Positions 48,679 through 57,712 of a DNA stretch of 64,000 nucleotides are shown piece after piece (the first letter of the stretch is position 1; the number at the start of each line of letters is the position of its first letter). Source of the DNA: Paenalkalicoccus suaedae (GTDB lineage: Bacteria; Bacillota; Bacilli; Bacillales; Salisediminibacteriaceae); assembly GCF_006965545.2 (NCBI RefSeq), contig NZ_CP041372.2:1240001-1304000 (forward strand). The letters are read 5' to 3'. A program made the translations under genes and the position numbers. The notes below the pieces were generated by a model. That model saw only the letters and a list, made by a program, of their open reading frames with translations, was not told the DNA's origin and did no database searches.

Positions 48679-49518
48679 GGACTCTTTTTTGTAGCTTTCT
48701 GCAAGTAGGAGCATGTAAACAGCGACAGCATTTGGGAACTGCTTAATATCGATAGAGGTTTTTTCAATAAACTTATCCACGCGATACTGCATCGTATTGC
48801 GGTGCATAAACATTTTTTTTGCAGCGAGGCTCGTATTTAAATTCGATTCTAAGTAAAGCTTTACGGATTCTAATAGTTGCGTATCCTCTCTCACTGGACT
48901 GAGTAAGGTTGCGAGTTCTTTTCTCGTAGCGGAAGGAATTTCACTAATAACGTAAAAAAGCGTTAATTCTTGCTCTACAAACGCATGTTTATTGGGAAAT
49001 CGTTTTCTGACCTGTGTAAATAGCTTTTTCTCGTCTACAAAACGAGCTTGAAGCTTGTGCCAATCCGACTCAAAGCTACCAACCGCAACGGTTATCGTGA
49101 CAAAAAAGTCAGTCGCAAATGCATCCAGTACAGAGGCAAGTTCAAGGGATTCCTCAAAATCGTCGGTTATTTGCTGGAATAAGACAGCCTCTCTTTCTGA
49201 GAGCCATATCACCGAAAAGGTCCCTAAAAATAATTCGCGTAGAGCAAGAGTAGCCTCTTCTTTATCCTCTAACGGACGATCCATCGCAACGTGGATACAT
49301 CTAGAGGGCGACGCAAGTGGCTTTATTGGAGCTTCTTTATTATTTAAGAAAAATTGAAATAGCTCTTCATCTTGACTACTTAGTTGCTCTAAGTTTGATG
49401 ATTTGTTCGCAAGCTTTTTTAATAAATCGTGTTCTTCTTCTGATAATGCATCAGGAGAGATTTCAATTGATGGAAAGTCGGGTATGGTAATAGTGATCTT
49501 ATTTGAATTAGAAGACAT
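48676..49518 (-). CDS. PucR/CdaR-type helix-turn-helix transcriptional regulator
   Basis: 280 aa. The C-terminal 55 residues (LESVKLYLESNLNTSLAAKKMFMHRNTMQYRVDKF) are a textbook PucR_C/HTH_30 DNA-binding domain as in CdaR and PucR. The N-terminal 200 residues have no recognised sensor domain. It lies directly upstream of msmX on the same strand, separated by a 46-bp palindrome, so it may control msmX or sugar-acid genes elsewhere; this is inference. RBS AAAGGAT lies 9 nt before the ATG. Confidence 0.8.
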   Translation of the reverse strand: MSSNSNKITITIPDFPSIEISPDALSEEEHDLLKKLANKSSNLEQLSSQDEELFQFFLNNKEAPIKPLASPSRCIHVAMDRPLEDKEEATLALRELFLGTFSVIWLSEREAVLFQQITDDFEESLELASVLDAFATDFFVTITVAVGSFESDWHKLQARFVDEKKLFTQVRKRFPNKHAFVEQELTLFYVISEIPSATRKELATLLSPVREDTQLLESVKLYLESNLNTSLAAKKMFMHRNTMQYRVDKFIEKTSIDIKQFPNAVAVYMLLLAESYKKES

Positions 49519-49538
49519 ACATGGTATCCTTTCTGTAA

Positions 49539-49757
49539 CTATGATGAATGATCTTCGTATACATGATAGAGCATGAGATCATGGACAGCTTTCTCGAGCT
49601 CGTCTTTTTTGGACTCGCTATCTAATTGCTTCCATTCGATCGAGCCATCTGCATGGTACGTGCCTGTATGTCTCGCTTGATTATGAAAAAACGAAAAGCT
49701 CCAGCCACGCTGCGCGGAAGCTTTATTCCGTTGTTTATATTGAAAGTGTGAAATCAT
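49539..49757 (-). CDS. yheE: YheE family protein (DUF5342)
   Basis: 72 aa soluble protein, unknown function. MISHFQYKQRN start, WSFSFFHNQARHTGTYHADGSIEW core and an acidic C-terminal helix ending VYEDHSS match YheE of B. subtilis. Neighbouring yheB and yheA preserve the B. subtilis order. Ends 20 nt before the PucR-type gene. RBS on the minus strand: GGGAGGCAACA before ATG. Confidence 0.8.
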   Translation of the reverse strand: MISHFQYKQRNKASAQRGWSFSFFHNQARHTGTYHADGSIEWKQLDSESKKDELEKAVHDLMLYHVYEDHSS

Positions 49758-49857
49758 TGTTGCCTCCCATAGTACGGTTTTTACTTATCGTATCATGTTG
49801 CCTGTTGGAAAAAAAGGGATGGGAGTAGCTGGTTTGCCATAGAGATGAGGGATTAGG

Positions 49858-50997
49858 ATGAATGATTTTGTTTTTATACTCGTATTGATCGTTGTAGGGG
49901 CATTACTTGGAGGTGGGACTAACCTTGTCGCAATCCGAATGCTGTTTAGACCATATAGAGCGTGGCACATTGGGAAATGGCGCGTCCCGTTTACACCTGG
50001 TTTAATACCAAAGCGTCGAGAAGAAATTGCGGTAAAGCTCGGAGCATTAGTAGAGGATCATTTAATTACACCTGAAGGGATGCAAGTTAGACTCAAGGAC
50101 GGGATTCTTTTTAGTGAGGTAGAAAAGCGTCTACAACAAGGCGTAAGTGAGCTCCTCGTGGAGGATGTGACGCTCGACGATTGGTTGAGTGAACACTTGC
50201 AAAAGAAGGATCAGCTTAAACAGTTGCGTGCGTCGGTTGAGCTCGGCATTCAAACAACAGTGAAGGAATGGGCTTCTGATTATAAACACCGTCCTCTTGA
50301 GGAGTTTATTCCAGTGGAATGGCGTTTTCAGGCGGAGAAATACGTGCCACTCATTGCAAATACGATCACATCAAAAGGTGCCGAATATCTTGGTTCCGAG
50401 GAGGGACTAAAGCAGTTAGAGCAACTGATGGTAGGCTATTTGCGCTCAAAAGGGAGCATGTCCTCTATGTTTGGACGAGTTGCTACCAGATTTTCGCTAG
50501 CGGCAGTAATCTCCAGAGAGCTCGTATTATTTTTACAGAAAAAAGAGACGACAGCTTTAATAGAAGAATTAATTCGCAATGAGCTTGCAGATGCCCTTAA
50601 AAAGCCACCAAGCGAATTTATTGAAGAAGACAGAATGGACTATTATATAGATAAAATTACGACGGCAGTCATTGGAAAGACCCCACTTATTAGTGAGTGG
50701 AATCAGCCCTTAAAGGCGTGGAGTGGCAGATACGAGGAGCTACTTACAAAAACAATTATTCCGCAGGTAATGGCAACAGCTTCGCTTATTTTAAGCAGGT
50801 ATTTAGAGACGATCATGAAGCGTCTTGGCATTAAGCAAATGGTCGAACGCGAAATAAACGCGTTTCCTTTAAGGCGACTTGAGGAAATACTATTAATGAT
50901 CGCTAGCAAAGAGCTTAAAATGATAGCCGTTTTAGGCGGTTTAATTGGAGGACTCGTTGGACTCGTGCAAGGATTACTCGTAGTTTTTGTCCTTTAA
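49858..50997 (+). CDS. yheB: DUF445 family membrane protein YheB
   Basis: 379 aa. Hydrophobic N-terminus (residues 4-20) with the family motif GGGTNLVAIRMLFRPYRAWHIGKWRVPFTPGLIPKRR near residues 18-55, a long helical middle, and a C-terminal hydrophobic segment (MIAVLGGLIGGLVGLVQGLLVVFVL). Members are found in sporulating and non-sporulating Firmicutes; the function is unknown. Followed by yheA after 84 nt, as in B. subtilis. The start follows GATGAGGGATTAGG. Confidence 0.9.
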   Translation: MNDFVFILVLIVVGALLGGGTNLVAIRMLFRPYRAWHIGKWRVPFTPGLIPKRREEIAVKLGALVEDHLITPEGMQVRLKDGILFSEVEKRLQQGVSELLVEDVTLDDWLSEHLQKKDQLKQLRASVELGIQTTVKEWASDYKHRPLEEFIPVEWRFQAEKYVPLIANTITSKGAEYLGSEEGLKQLEQLMVGYLRSKGSMSSMFGRVATRFSLAAVISRELVLFLQKKETTALIEELIRNELADALKKPPSEFIEEDRMDYYIDKITTAVIGKTPLISEWNQPLKAWSGRYEELLTKTIIPQVMATASLILSRYLETIMKRLGIKQMVEREINAFPLRRLEEILLMIASKELKMIAVLGGLIGGLVGLVQGLLVVFVL

Positions 50998-51081
50998 TGG
51001 GTGCAAAAGACTATTATTCATGTTATAGTCGTACGGAGCTAGTGTGTATGAGACACACAAAACTAAGGAGGAATTTTATCC

Positions 51082-51438
51082 ATGTCTACACTTTTAGACA
51101 AAGCGAACGAATTAGCGCAAGTTTTAAAGGAAAGCGAAGAATTTACAAAGCTTCAAAATCTTCATAACGAGATCAACGAAGACGAAGTAGCAAAGAGAAT
51201 GCTTGATAACTTCCGTAATGTACAGCTTGAGCTTCAGCAAAAGCAAATGCAAGGTCAAGAAATTACAGAAGAAGAAGTACAGCAAGCACAAAAGCAGTTC
51301 GAACTAGTGCAACAGCACGAAAAGATCATGCAACTAATGGAAGAAGAGCAACGCATGAGCCAGCTAGTTGGCGAAGTTAACAAAAAGATCACAGAGCCTC
51401 TTGAAGAGCTCTATGCAGTAGATAATACAGAGCAGTAA
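51082..51438 (+). CDS. yheA: YlbF/YmcA family protein YheA
   Basis: 118 aa, almost entirely helical and Gln/Glu-rich (residues 40-95, VQLELQQKQMQGQEITEEEVQQAQ...). The family (PF06133) includes YlbF and YmcA, which with YaaT form the Y-complex that guides RNase Y; YheA itself has no settled role. AAGGAGGAATTTTATCC precedes ATG with a rather long spacer. Ends in a strong terminator. Confidence 0.9.
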   Translation: MSTLLDKANELAQVLKESEEFTKLQNLHNEINEDEVAKRMLDNFRNVQLELQQKQMQGQEITEEEVQQAQKQFELVQQHEKIMQLMEEEQRMSQLVGEVNKKITEPLEELYAVDNTEQ

Positions 51439-51448
51439 TTCTGCTTAA

Positions 51449-51486
51449 GGGTGAGCCAACTTTATGTTGGCTCCCTTTTTTTGTTT
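51449..51486 (+). terminator. Intrinsic terminator of yheA
   Basis: GGG-t-GAGCCAAC-tttat-GTTGGCTC-CC followed by TTTTTTTG. Confidence 0.92.
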
Positions 51487-51639
51487 TTTAAAAGATAAAA
51501 CTACGTTAGTCCTGTCGGAATCCTTCGATTTGCCACCTTTCCAATAATCCCACCCGCCCCCTATTTTCTCACTAAACAAGCATGAATATAGGCAAGCCGT
51601 CATAGGGTGTAGTATTCGCGTATAAGGGGGCAGGCAGCT

Positions 51640-52467
51640 ATGACATACCGCATCGTTGCGCTTGATATTGATGGGACATTACTTCGTGACAATGAGAAGA
51701 TCCAGAGAGAGACAAAGGAAGCGATTCATTCGCTTCAGGACAAAGGAGTGTTTGTTACGCTCGTTACAGGGCGGTCGTATGTCTCGGCAGAACGAATCAT
51801 GAAGCAACTCCGACTTAAGCCATTCCCACTCATCACCCATGAAGGGGCATTCATTGGACAGGATAGTAAATATCCGCTTGCCGCTCATAGGCTCACACCT
51901 GAATTCGTTCTAGATAACGTTCGACACTTTGAATCCTACCACTGTCATATGAAGCTTTATGGGGAGAAAAGAGTGCTCGCCAATCGCCATCCAGAAAAAA
52001 GTCAGTTGTTAAAGCGTATGACGATAAAAGCTTCTGAGCCATTACTTTACTCCACAACCTATGTCGATTCACTATCCGACCATTTGATCGAAAAGCCAGA
52101 TTCCTTCTTGCATATGGATATCGAATTTATTGACGCAGAAGAGAGAAGGAGTGCAGAGACAGGTTCATTTCCTTCGATCCGAATCAATGACCGCACGCTT
52201 CGAATCGTTCACCCAAAAGCATCAAAGCTACAAGGACTGCTGCATATTTGTAAGCTTTATCAAATTAAGCAGGAGGAGATTGTTGCTGTCGGTGCATGTG
52301 AAAGAGATCGTGATATGCTTCAGTACGCTGGACTAGGAGTTGCGATGGGGCAGGCGCCGAAAGAAGTAAAGGACGTTGCTGATTGGGTAACGAGGTCCAA
52401 CGAAGAATTAGGCGTTGCGTATATGATAAAAGAAGTTTTTAGAAAGCAGTACTCGATACTCATGTAG
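51640..52467 (+). CDS. Cof-type HAD-IIB phosphatase (YhaX-like)
   Basis: 275 aa. Motif I is intact (VALDIDGTLL, nucleophile Asp9), motif II TLVTGR, and the Lys of HPKASKLQG is motif III. Motif IV, normally GDxxND, reads VGACERDRDM, so its first Asp and Asn are lost; magnesium binding may be weakened or the protein non-catalytic. Such proteins dephosphorylate sugar phosphates or flavins. In B. subtilis yhaX, a sporulation gene, lies near yheA, so this may be its counterpart. GGGGGCAGG lies before ATG. Confidence 0.82.
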   Translation: MTYRIVALDIDGTLLRDNEKIQRETKEAIHSLQDKGVFVTLVTGRSYVSAERIMKQLRLKPFPLITHEGAFIGQDSKYPLAAHRLTPEFVLDNVRHFESYHCHMKLYGEKRVLANRHPEKSQLLKRMTIKASEPLLYSTTYVDSLSDHLIEKPDSFLHMDIEFIDAEERRSAETGSFPSIRINDRTLRIVHPKASKLQGLLHICKLYQIKQEEIVAVGACERDRDMLQYAGLGVAMGQAPKEVKDVADWVTRSNEELGVAYMIKEVFRKQYSILM

Positions 52468-52544
52468 GTTATACGTACTTTCGTTGACCGCTCCCCTTCC
52501 TAACGCTACACTTATATAGAGGTAAGATACTAGGAGGAGTGGCA

Positions 52545-52985
52545 ATGGATAAGCAAAAATGGACAAAACAGGCGGAAGCTGCCGTAGAAGCACATACGGA
52601 TGGCTCGCCAGATGTCTTTATGTATAAAATGTTAGATATGACGTTTGACTATTTTGATGATCCAGAGGAAGTTGTCGTCAAAGCTCCTGTGACAGAAATT
52701 ATGCTTAATCCCGTGGGGTTCATACATGGTGGCATTATGACATACTTGGCCGATTCCGCTATGGGGCACCTTTGTGCGGCGTTTAATGACCTTCCATCTG
52801 TATCATTAGAGCTTAAAACACAGTTTTTGCGCACGGTAAAAACCGGTTCATTAACGGCAAAAGCATCCTTCTTAAAAAAAGGGAGAGGCGTCCAGTTTGT
52901 CGAATGTATTATCTACGATGATGAGGAACGCGTTCTCTGTAAAACAACAGGCACGTTCTATCAGGTTGATCCAACCTCTACGTAA
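52545..52985 (+). CDS. PaaI-like hotdog thioesterase
   Basis: 146 aa. Hotdog-fold acyl-CoA thioesterase: MLNPVGFIHGGIMTYLADSAMGHL contains the family HGG and the catalytic acidic residue, with TQFLRTVKTGSLTAKASFLKKGR forming the later strands. Substrate not predictable. The ATG at 52545 is 6 nt after AGGAGGA; the in-frame GTG at 52539 overlaps it. Convergent with the small YhzD-like gene, sharing a terminator. Confidence 0.85.
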   Translation: MDKQKWTKQAEAAVEAHTDGSPDVFMYKMLDMTFDYFDDPEEVVVKAPVTEIMLNPVGFIHGGIMTYLADSAMGHLCAAFNDLPSVSLELKTQFLRTVKTGSLTAKASFLKKGRGVQFVECIIYDDEERVLCKTTGTFYQVDPTST

Positions 52986-52989
52986 ATAA

Positions 52990-53033
52990 GAAAGCTGCTC
53001 TTTGTCTATATAAACAAAGGGCAGCTCCTTTTG
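52990..53033. terminator. Bidirectional terminator
   Basis: AGCTGC-t-CTTTGT-ctatata-ACAAAG-g-GCAGCT with flanking A/T. Confidence 0.75.
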
Positions 53034-53037
53034 GCTT

Positions 53038-53223
53038 TTACGGGTGAAAATGCAGGAGGCCTCCTGAAGATTTGACAAGGCGACTTGGCGCATTAAGCAA
53101 GCTCTCCTCTTCTAAGCGAGCGAGTGCAAGCTTTTTAGCCTCTTCATCATTCGATGCCTTGACTACTTCGTTAATAAGGTGCTCTCCTTTTTTACCGTAG
53201 GCAGTTAAATAGAACTGATTCAT
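53038..53223 (-). CDS. Small YhzD-like protein
   Basis: 61 aa. FYLTAYGKKGEHLINEVVKASNDEEAKKLALARLEE resembles the short YhzD/YhzC-type proteins of Bacillus (strand, strand, helix with NDEEAKK). No function is known. TTGGAGGAGGATAAAG precedes the ATG, so it is surely translated. Located between the thioesterase and yhaO, in the same neighbourhood as in other bacilli. Confidence 0.7.
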   Translation of the reverse strand: MNQFYLTAYGKKGEHLINEVVKASNDEEAKKLALARLEEESLLNAPSRLVKSSGGLLHFHP

Positions 53224-53290
53224 CTTTATCCTCCTCCAATGAAAACGGATACAAACTTATCGTACTATGAAATACAAAATAAGGAAAGGG

Positions 53291-54463
53291 GTGTCTACGA
53301 TCGTTACATTCATTCACTGTGCGGATATTCACTTAGGGCGATCAGGCGCCAACGTTGGCTACGAGGCAACGGAGAAATCATTCATGCGAATCTGTGAGGA
53401 AGCGGTCCGCCGTGATGTTGAGTTTATCATCATAGCTGGAGACGTTTACGATCAAGAGAAAAGGTCTCTTAAAAGTCAGTGGTTTTTTAGTACATGCATG
53501 CAAATACTTTTAGATGCTAATATTCAAGCGTATGTGGTTCACGGTAACCATGATCCAACTATTGGAGAAGATAAACTTGTCTCTTTTCCTCAAAACGTTC
53601 ATGTCTTTTCTACAGAGGGAGAAGGGATGATCCATCGCACATCACGCGGAGAAGAAGTGGCATTATATGGATTTAGCTATCCTACGCGAGCATATACAGA
53701 AAATCCACTACCCATGTATCAAAAAACGCTTGAGGCAGACTATCATATTGGAGTATTGCACGGTCAGGAAGCTACGAACACTGATCACGAGCCTTACGCC
53801 CCCTTTTTTGTGAGAGAGTTAGTAGATCTAAGGCTTGATTATGTGGCATTAGGTCATATTCATGTGCGTCAAGTGCTCCAGCATGATCCTCCTATTGTGT
53901 ACTCAGGAAATGTGCAGGGTACGAATCGAAAGGAAGCTGGTGAGAAAGGCTGTTATGCGGTGACGCTTCATCCAGGCGGCCATGAGCTTGAGTTTGTGGC
54001 AACGCACGAGGTTTTGTATCAGACAGAGCATGTTTCTATAGATTCTATGCAGGATGTGGATGACATAGTCAACCTATTGCGGAAGCGACTAGACGAGAGT
54101 AAACCGACCAATTTGACGTTACAGTTTTCTGGTCGAGGAGCGTTGCATCGGTTTTTACTTGAGGAGAGTAACCGTGAAGAGCTGAAAGAATTATTGGAAC
54201 AGGAATTTCAAATACAAATCGAAAAAATAATGGTACATACGAAGAATGTGTTAGATTTTCAAATCGAGTCGTTTCATGATCACGTGGCCAGTGATATTGT
54301 TCAAGCGAGGCGTAAGCTTGAGCACGAGCATGCTTTATTTGAGGCAATTCGGCGCAAGAAGCTTACGTCTATCGTGGAACCAATGCTTGAAGAGGAACGA
54401 GCAGCTATTTTATATGAAGCAGAGCAATTACTTCTTCAGCAAGTACTGGAGGAGTCGGAATGA
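53291..54463 (+). CDS. yhaO: SbcD-like DNA repair exonuclease YhaO
   Basis: 390 aa calcineurin-like metallophosphoesterase. Metal-binding motifs: FIHCADIHLGR (Asp, His), IAGDVYDQEK, VHGNHDP (Asn-His), VLHGQEA and ALGHIHVRQVL. Homologous to SbcD/Mre11 nucleases; it pairs with the ATPase YhaN encoded next, like SbcD with SbcC. The GTG at 53291 is chosen, 5 nt after AAGGA; the ATG at 53267 lacks any ribosome binding site. Stop overlaps the yhaN start (ATGA). Confidence 0.88.
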   Translation: MSTIVTFIHCADIHLGRSGANVGYEATEKSFMRICEEAVRRDVEFIIIAGDVYDQEKRSLKSQWFFSTCMQILLDANIQAYVVHGNHDPTIGEDKLVSFPQNVHVFSTEGEGMIHRTSRGEEVALYGFSYPTRAYTENPLPMYQKTLEADYHIGVLHGQEATNTDHEPYAPFFVRELVDLRLDYVALGHIHVRQVLQHDPPIVYSGNVQGTNRKEAGEKGCYAVTLHPGGHELEFVATHEVLYQTEHVSIDSMQDVDDIVNLLRKRLDESKPTNLTLQFSGRGALHRFLLEESNREELKELLEQEFQIQIEKIMVHTKNVLDFQIESFHDHVASDIVQARRKLEHEHALFEAIRRKKLTSIVEPMLEEERAAILYEAEQLLLQQVLEESE

Positions 54464-56865
54464 TACTTCGAGAAATTATCATTGGTCAATATAAGCAGTT
54501 TAAAAATAGGCGAATAGCATTGAATGGAGATCGGGTCGTGTTATTTGGACATAATGAAGCTGGGAAGTCGACGATTCTCTCGTTTATTGAGTCGGTTTTA
54601 TTCGGATTCAAAGAGGCACAGTCACAGTATCATGGCGCACTCGTTTTTATGGACGAAGACGAACGCCAGTGGACAATAGAGCGGAAGCAAATTCGAAATA
54701 AACGAGGCGAGCTTACCATTCTTGAAGCAGATGGAAAAACGTATACGGGTGAATTGGCGGATCTTTTGCCTGACCTAGATCGCAATTCGTTCACAGCTAT
54801 GTTCCACATAAGTCTTGATAGCTTACAACAAATGAATCATATGGATGCAGCTGAGCTGAAGCGTTACTTATTTCATTCAACAAGTGGAACGAAACAGCTG
54901 TTTGACTATGAGGAAACATTACGAAAAAAGCGGGAGCTTCTCTATAAAGCAAGAGGGACGACCCCGCTCATAAACGCACGCGAAAAAGAGCTTGGTATTC
55001 TCCTTGAGAAAAAGCGAGAGCAGGAGTCTGAACGCTTAACTTACGACGCAGTTTGTCAATCGGAAGACTCGCTTCGACAGAAGCTTTTAGAGCTTGAAGA
55101 GCAACGGGAGCAGGTAAGAGAAACCGTAAAGCTTGAAGAAAAAGTAGTGACAGTGCGTCCCCTTCTTTTAGAATGGCTTGCGGAGAAAGAAAAACCAGAG
55201 CCAAAAACCCTCGTGAGTGTGCAGGATCAAGAGGCGATAGGTCGTATAAGAGAGGCAAGCCTCGAAGTTAACCGAGAGCTAGCGCGTATCGATGCAGATT
55301 TATCCCATATAGATTCGTCGCTAGACGCACTGCCCCCGTTATGGGGGAAAGAAAGAATGCGTAAAGCCCGCTATGCTACTACCAATTTTGCAACCTTTAC
55401 TAGTAAGCAAGAGCAAGCAGAAGATGCGGAAGCAGAGCTTAATGTACTAAAACATGAAAAGGCACAGATTCAACAAGAGTTTAAGACGGAGGAGTTTCCC
55501 GCTCTTCAGATAGGCAGATACGAAGAGGAGCGGTTTCATGAGCTCTATACAAAAAAGGATCGCGAAGCATCAGCACAGCTCCCCGTGTTAACCGGGATTC
55601 CGTTATTTTTACTTGCATTAGTTGCTACCGTGTTTGGCCAGTGGATCATCGCCGCTCTGTCTGTTCTTGTCTATCCGATTATTTTAGCTTTAGGCCGCAA
55701 TAAAAAACCTAGAGGTGGAAGGTTTACAGAGTGGGCCGGAATAGTTGGGGCTACGAATGGTAAGGATGCCTCATATTACCGTCTATTGATTGACGCGTAT
55801 AAGGAATGGCAGGGAGTCAAGAAGCGAGAGGACCGAGCAATCGACCAACTTCGCAAAGCTACGGCAGAAATGGATGACTATTTAGCAAATCTTGAAATAG
55901 AACACATTCCAGATGACCTACATGGATTTATTGCAGGGTTAAATATTGATTTACAGACCCAAGATAAGCTTCGACTAAAGCGTGACCAGCTACTGTTAGA
56001 TAGGCAGACGTTAGCCCAAAAGCAACAATCGACCCTGCAGGAGCAACAAGTTCTGAAGAATGAGGAACAAGCAATTTATGCTACGTATCACCTTGAGCAT
56101 TCAGAGGAATTTGATCAAGCAATGGAAGCAACCATCGTATTTTTACATGCAAAAGAAGCAATTGCAGCACTAGATATTAAGCTCGCTTCTATGATTCCTG
56201 ATAAGAAGGACTTAGAATATGCGATTACACATGTACATGAAAGGGAATCGATAGAAGAGCATAAAGAAGTACTTCATAAGCTTCAAAAGGAGCATACAAC
56301 ACTCCTTGAAGCACTAACAGAGACGCGAGCACAAAGGCAAAAGCTAGAGCAGGATGGTACGTATGAAGATACACTCCGCGAGATTGCACGCTGTGAAGCA
56401 GACCTAGCGGATTTAACGAGAAAGTGGGCTGTGTATGAAGCGGCAATTAAAATGATTGAAGAAGTCAAGCATATGTACGAGACGGATAAACAGCCTCAAG
56501 CTGTAAAACGAGCTATCCATCATTTTCGTGCGCTCACAGATAATCGTTACGTGAGTATCTATGCCCCTATTGGCGAAAATCGGTTTATTGTCGAACGCCA
56601 TGATGGCAAGCGATTTGATCCTATTGAATTAAGTAGAGGGACGATGGAAATGCTTTATATTGCTTTACGTTTTGCCCATATGGAAACACGTCAAACGCCA
56701 TTCCCAGTGTTTATTGATGAAGCACTAGTAAACATGGATATGGGTAGAAGACAACAAATGTGGGAGTTCCTTCACAAGCAGCAAAAGCAACTTTTATTTT
56801 TCACCTGCCATGAAGCAATTAGAGATGAAGCCCAAAAAAAGGACTTTCGTATGGTAGGACTGTAG
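54460..56865 (+). CDS. yhaN: SbcC/Rad50-like ATPase YhaN
   Basis: 801 aa. N-terminal half-ATPase with Walker A FGHNEAGKST (residues 30-39), long coiled coils (about 170-360 and 480-690) split by two transmembrane segments (about 375-410, GIPLFLLALVATVFGQWIIAA), and C-terminal signature LSRGTMEML with Walker B FPVFIDEALVNMD. B. subtilis YhaN is longer (about 960 aa as I recall), so the coiled coil is shortened here. Partner of YhaO; the membrane pair suggests nuclease action near the membrane. Start overlaps the yhaO stop by 4 nt. Confidence 0.87.
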   Translation: MILREIIIGQYKQFKNRRIALNGDRVVLFGHNEAGKSTILSFIESVLFGFKEAQSQYHGALVFMDEDERQWTIERKQIRNKRGELTILEADGKTYTGELADLLPDLDRNSFTAMFHISLDSLQQMNHMDAAELKRYLFHSTSGTKQLFDYEETLRKKRELLYKARGTTPLINAREKELGILLEKKREQESERLTYDAVCQSEDSLRQKLLELEEQREQVRETVKLEEKVVTVRPLLLEWLAEKEKPEPKTLVSVQDQEAIGRIREASLEVNRELARIDADLSHIDSSLDALPPLWGKERMRKARYATTNFATFTSKQEQAEDAEAELNVLKHEKAQIQQEFKTEEFPALQIGRYEEERFHELYTKKDREASAQLPVLTGIPLFLLALVATVFGQWIIAALSVLVYPIILALGRNKKPRGGRFTEWAGIVGATNGKDASYYRLLIDAYKEWQGVKKREDRAIDQLRKATAEMDDYLANLEIEHIPDDLHGFIAGLNIDLQTQDKLRLKRDQLLLDRQTLAQKQQSTLQEQQVLKNEEQAIYATYHLEHSEEFDQAMEATIVFLHAKEAIAALDIKLASMIPDKKDLEYAITHVHERESIEEHKEVLHKLQKEHTTLLEALTETRAQRQKLEQDGTYEDTLREIARCEADLADLTRKWAVYEAAIKMIEEVKHMYETDKQPQAVKRAIHHFRALTDNRYVSIYAPIGENRFIVERHDGKRFDPIELSRGTMEMLYIALRFAHMETRQTPFPVFIDEALVNMDMGRRQQMWEFLHKQQKQLLFFTCHEAIRDEAQKKDFRMVGL

Positions 56866-56912
56866 AAAGTTCACGCGAAGGTGCTTAATTTCTTGTAAAA
56901 TTCTCGTTCACT

Positions 56913-56941
56913 TTCAATTCTCTAAAAAAATGTATTAGAAT
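56913..56941 (+). promoter_or_regulatory. Candidate promoter of cssRS-like operon
   Basis: TTCAAT (56913-56918), 17-nt spacer, TAGAAT (56936-56941). Confidence 0.4.
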
Positions 56942-57040
56942 AGTAGGTAAATAGTGTGGAGTAACCCTCCTCCTATATAACGCAGTACATCCACTACGAT
57001 GAGTAAAAAGGAATAGTCTATTATACAAGGAGGATCACTA

Positions 57041-57712
57041 ATGAGCGATTACAATGTGTATTTAGTTGAAGATGAAGATAACTTAGGTAAAGTAATAAAA
57101 GCATATATGGAGAAAGAAGGCTGGAAAGTCACCCATTTTGTTGATGGGAAGGACGCATCCGAGCATATTAACGATAATCCTCACCTATGGGTATTGGATA
57201 TTATGCTACCTGGAATGGATGGGTATCAACTATTAAAGGCAATTAAAAGTGCTGGTGATACGCCTGTCATCTTTATTTCAGCTAGAGATAAAGACTTAGA
57301 TCGTGTCCTCGGACTTGAGCTTGGTAGCGATGATTATTTAGCAAAGCCATTCCTACCAGAAGAACTAGTTATTCGTGCTAAAAAAATGCTAACGCGTGTA
57401 TATCCTCCTGAAGTACAGGAAAAGGATGCTATTGAGCTTAACGGCTATCATATTGATCCAACGGCTCGAACCGTGCATGACGGATCAAGCGCTATTGAGC
57501 TTACAACGAAAGAAATGGATTTAGTCATTTTATTAACGTCTCATATCGGAGATGCATTATCACGTGAATCCATTATTGAGTATGTTTGGGGTGCTGATTA
57601 CTTCGGCTCCGAGCGCGCGGTCGATGATGTTGTAAGACGAGTACGCAAAAAGCTTCCTAGAATTCATCTAGAAACATTGTACGGTTACGGGTATCGGGTC
57701 CTCTCGTCATGA
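57041..57712 (+). CDS. cssR: OmpR-family response regulator, CssR-like
   Basis: 223 aa. Receiver domain (1-120) with acidic pair VEDEDN and phosphoacceptor Asp in WVLDIMLPGMDGY, the ISARDKDLDRVLGLELGSDDYLAKPF switch region, then an OmpR winged helix (130-220) ending TLYGYGYRVLSS. Overlaps the kinase gene by 4 nt. The kinase resembles CssS, so the pair probably corresponds to CssRS, which senses misfolded exported proteins and induces HtrA-type proteases; no htrA gene is in the window. AAGGAGGATCACTA precedes ATG. Confidence 0.85.
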   Translation: MSDYNVYLVEDEDNLGKVIKAYMEKEGWKVTHFVDGKDASEHINDNPHLWVLDIMLPGMDGYQLLKAIKSAGDTPVIFISARDKDLDRVLGLELGSDDYLAKPFLPEELVIRAKKMLTRVYPPEVQEKDAIELNGYHIDPTARTVHDGSSAIELTTKEMDLVILLTSHIGDALSRESIIEYVWGADYFGSERAVDDVVRRVRKKLPRIHLETLYGYGYRVLSS

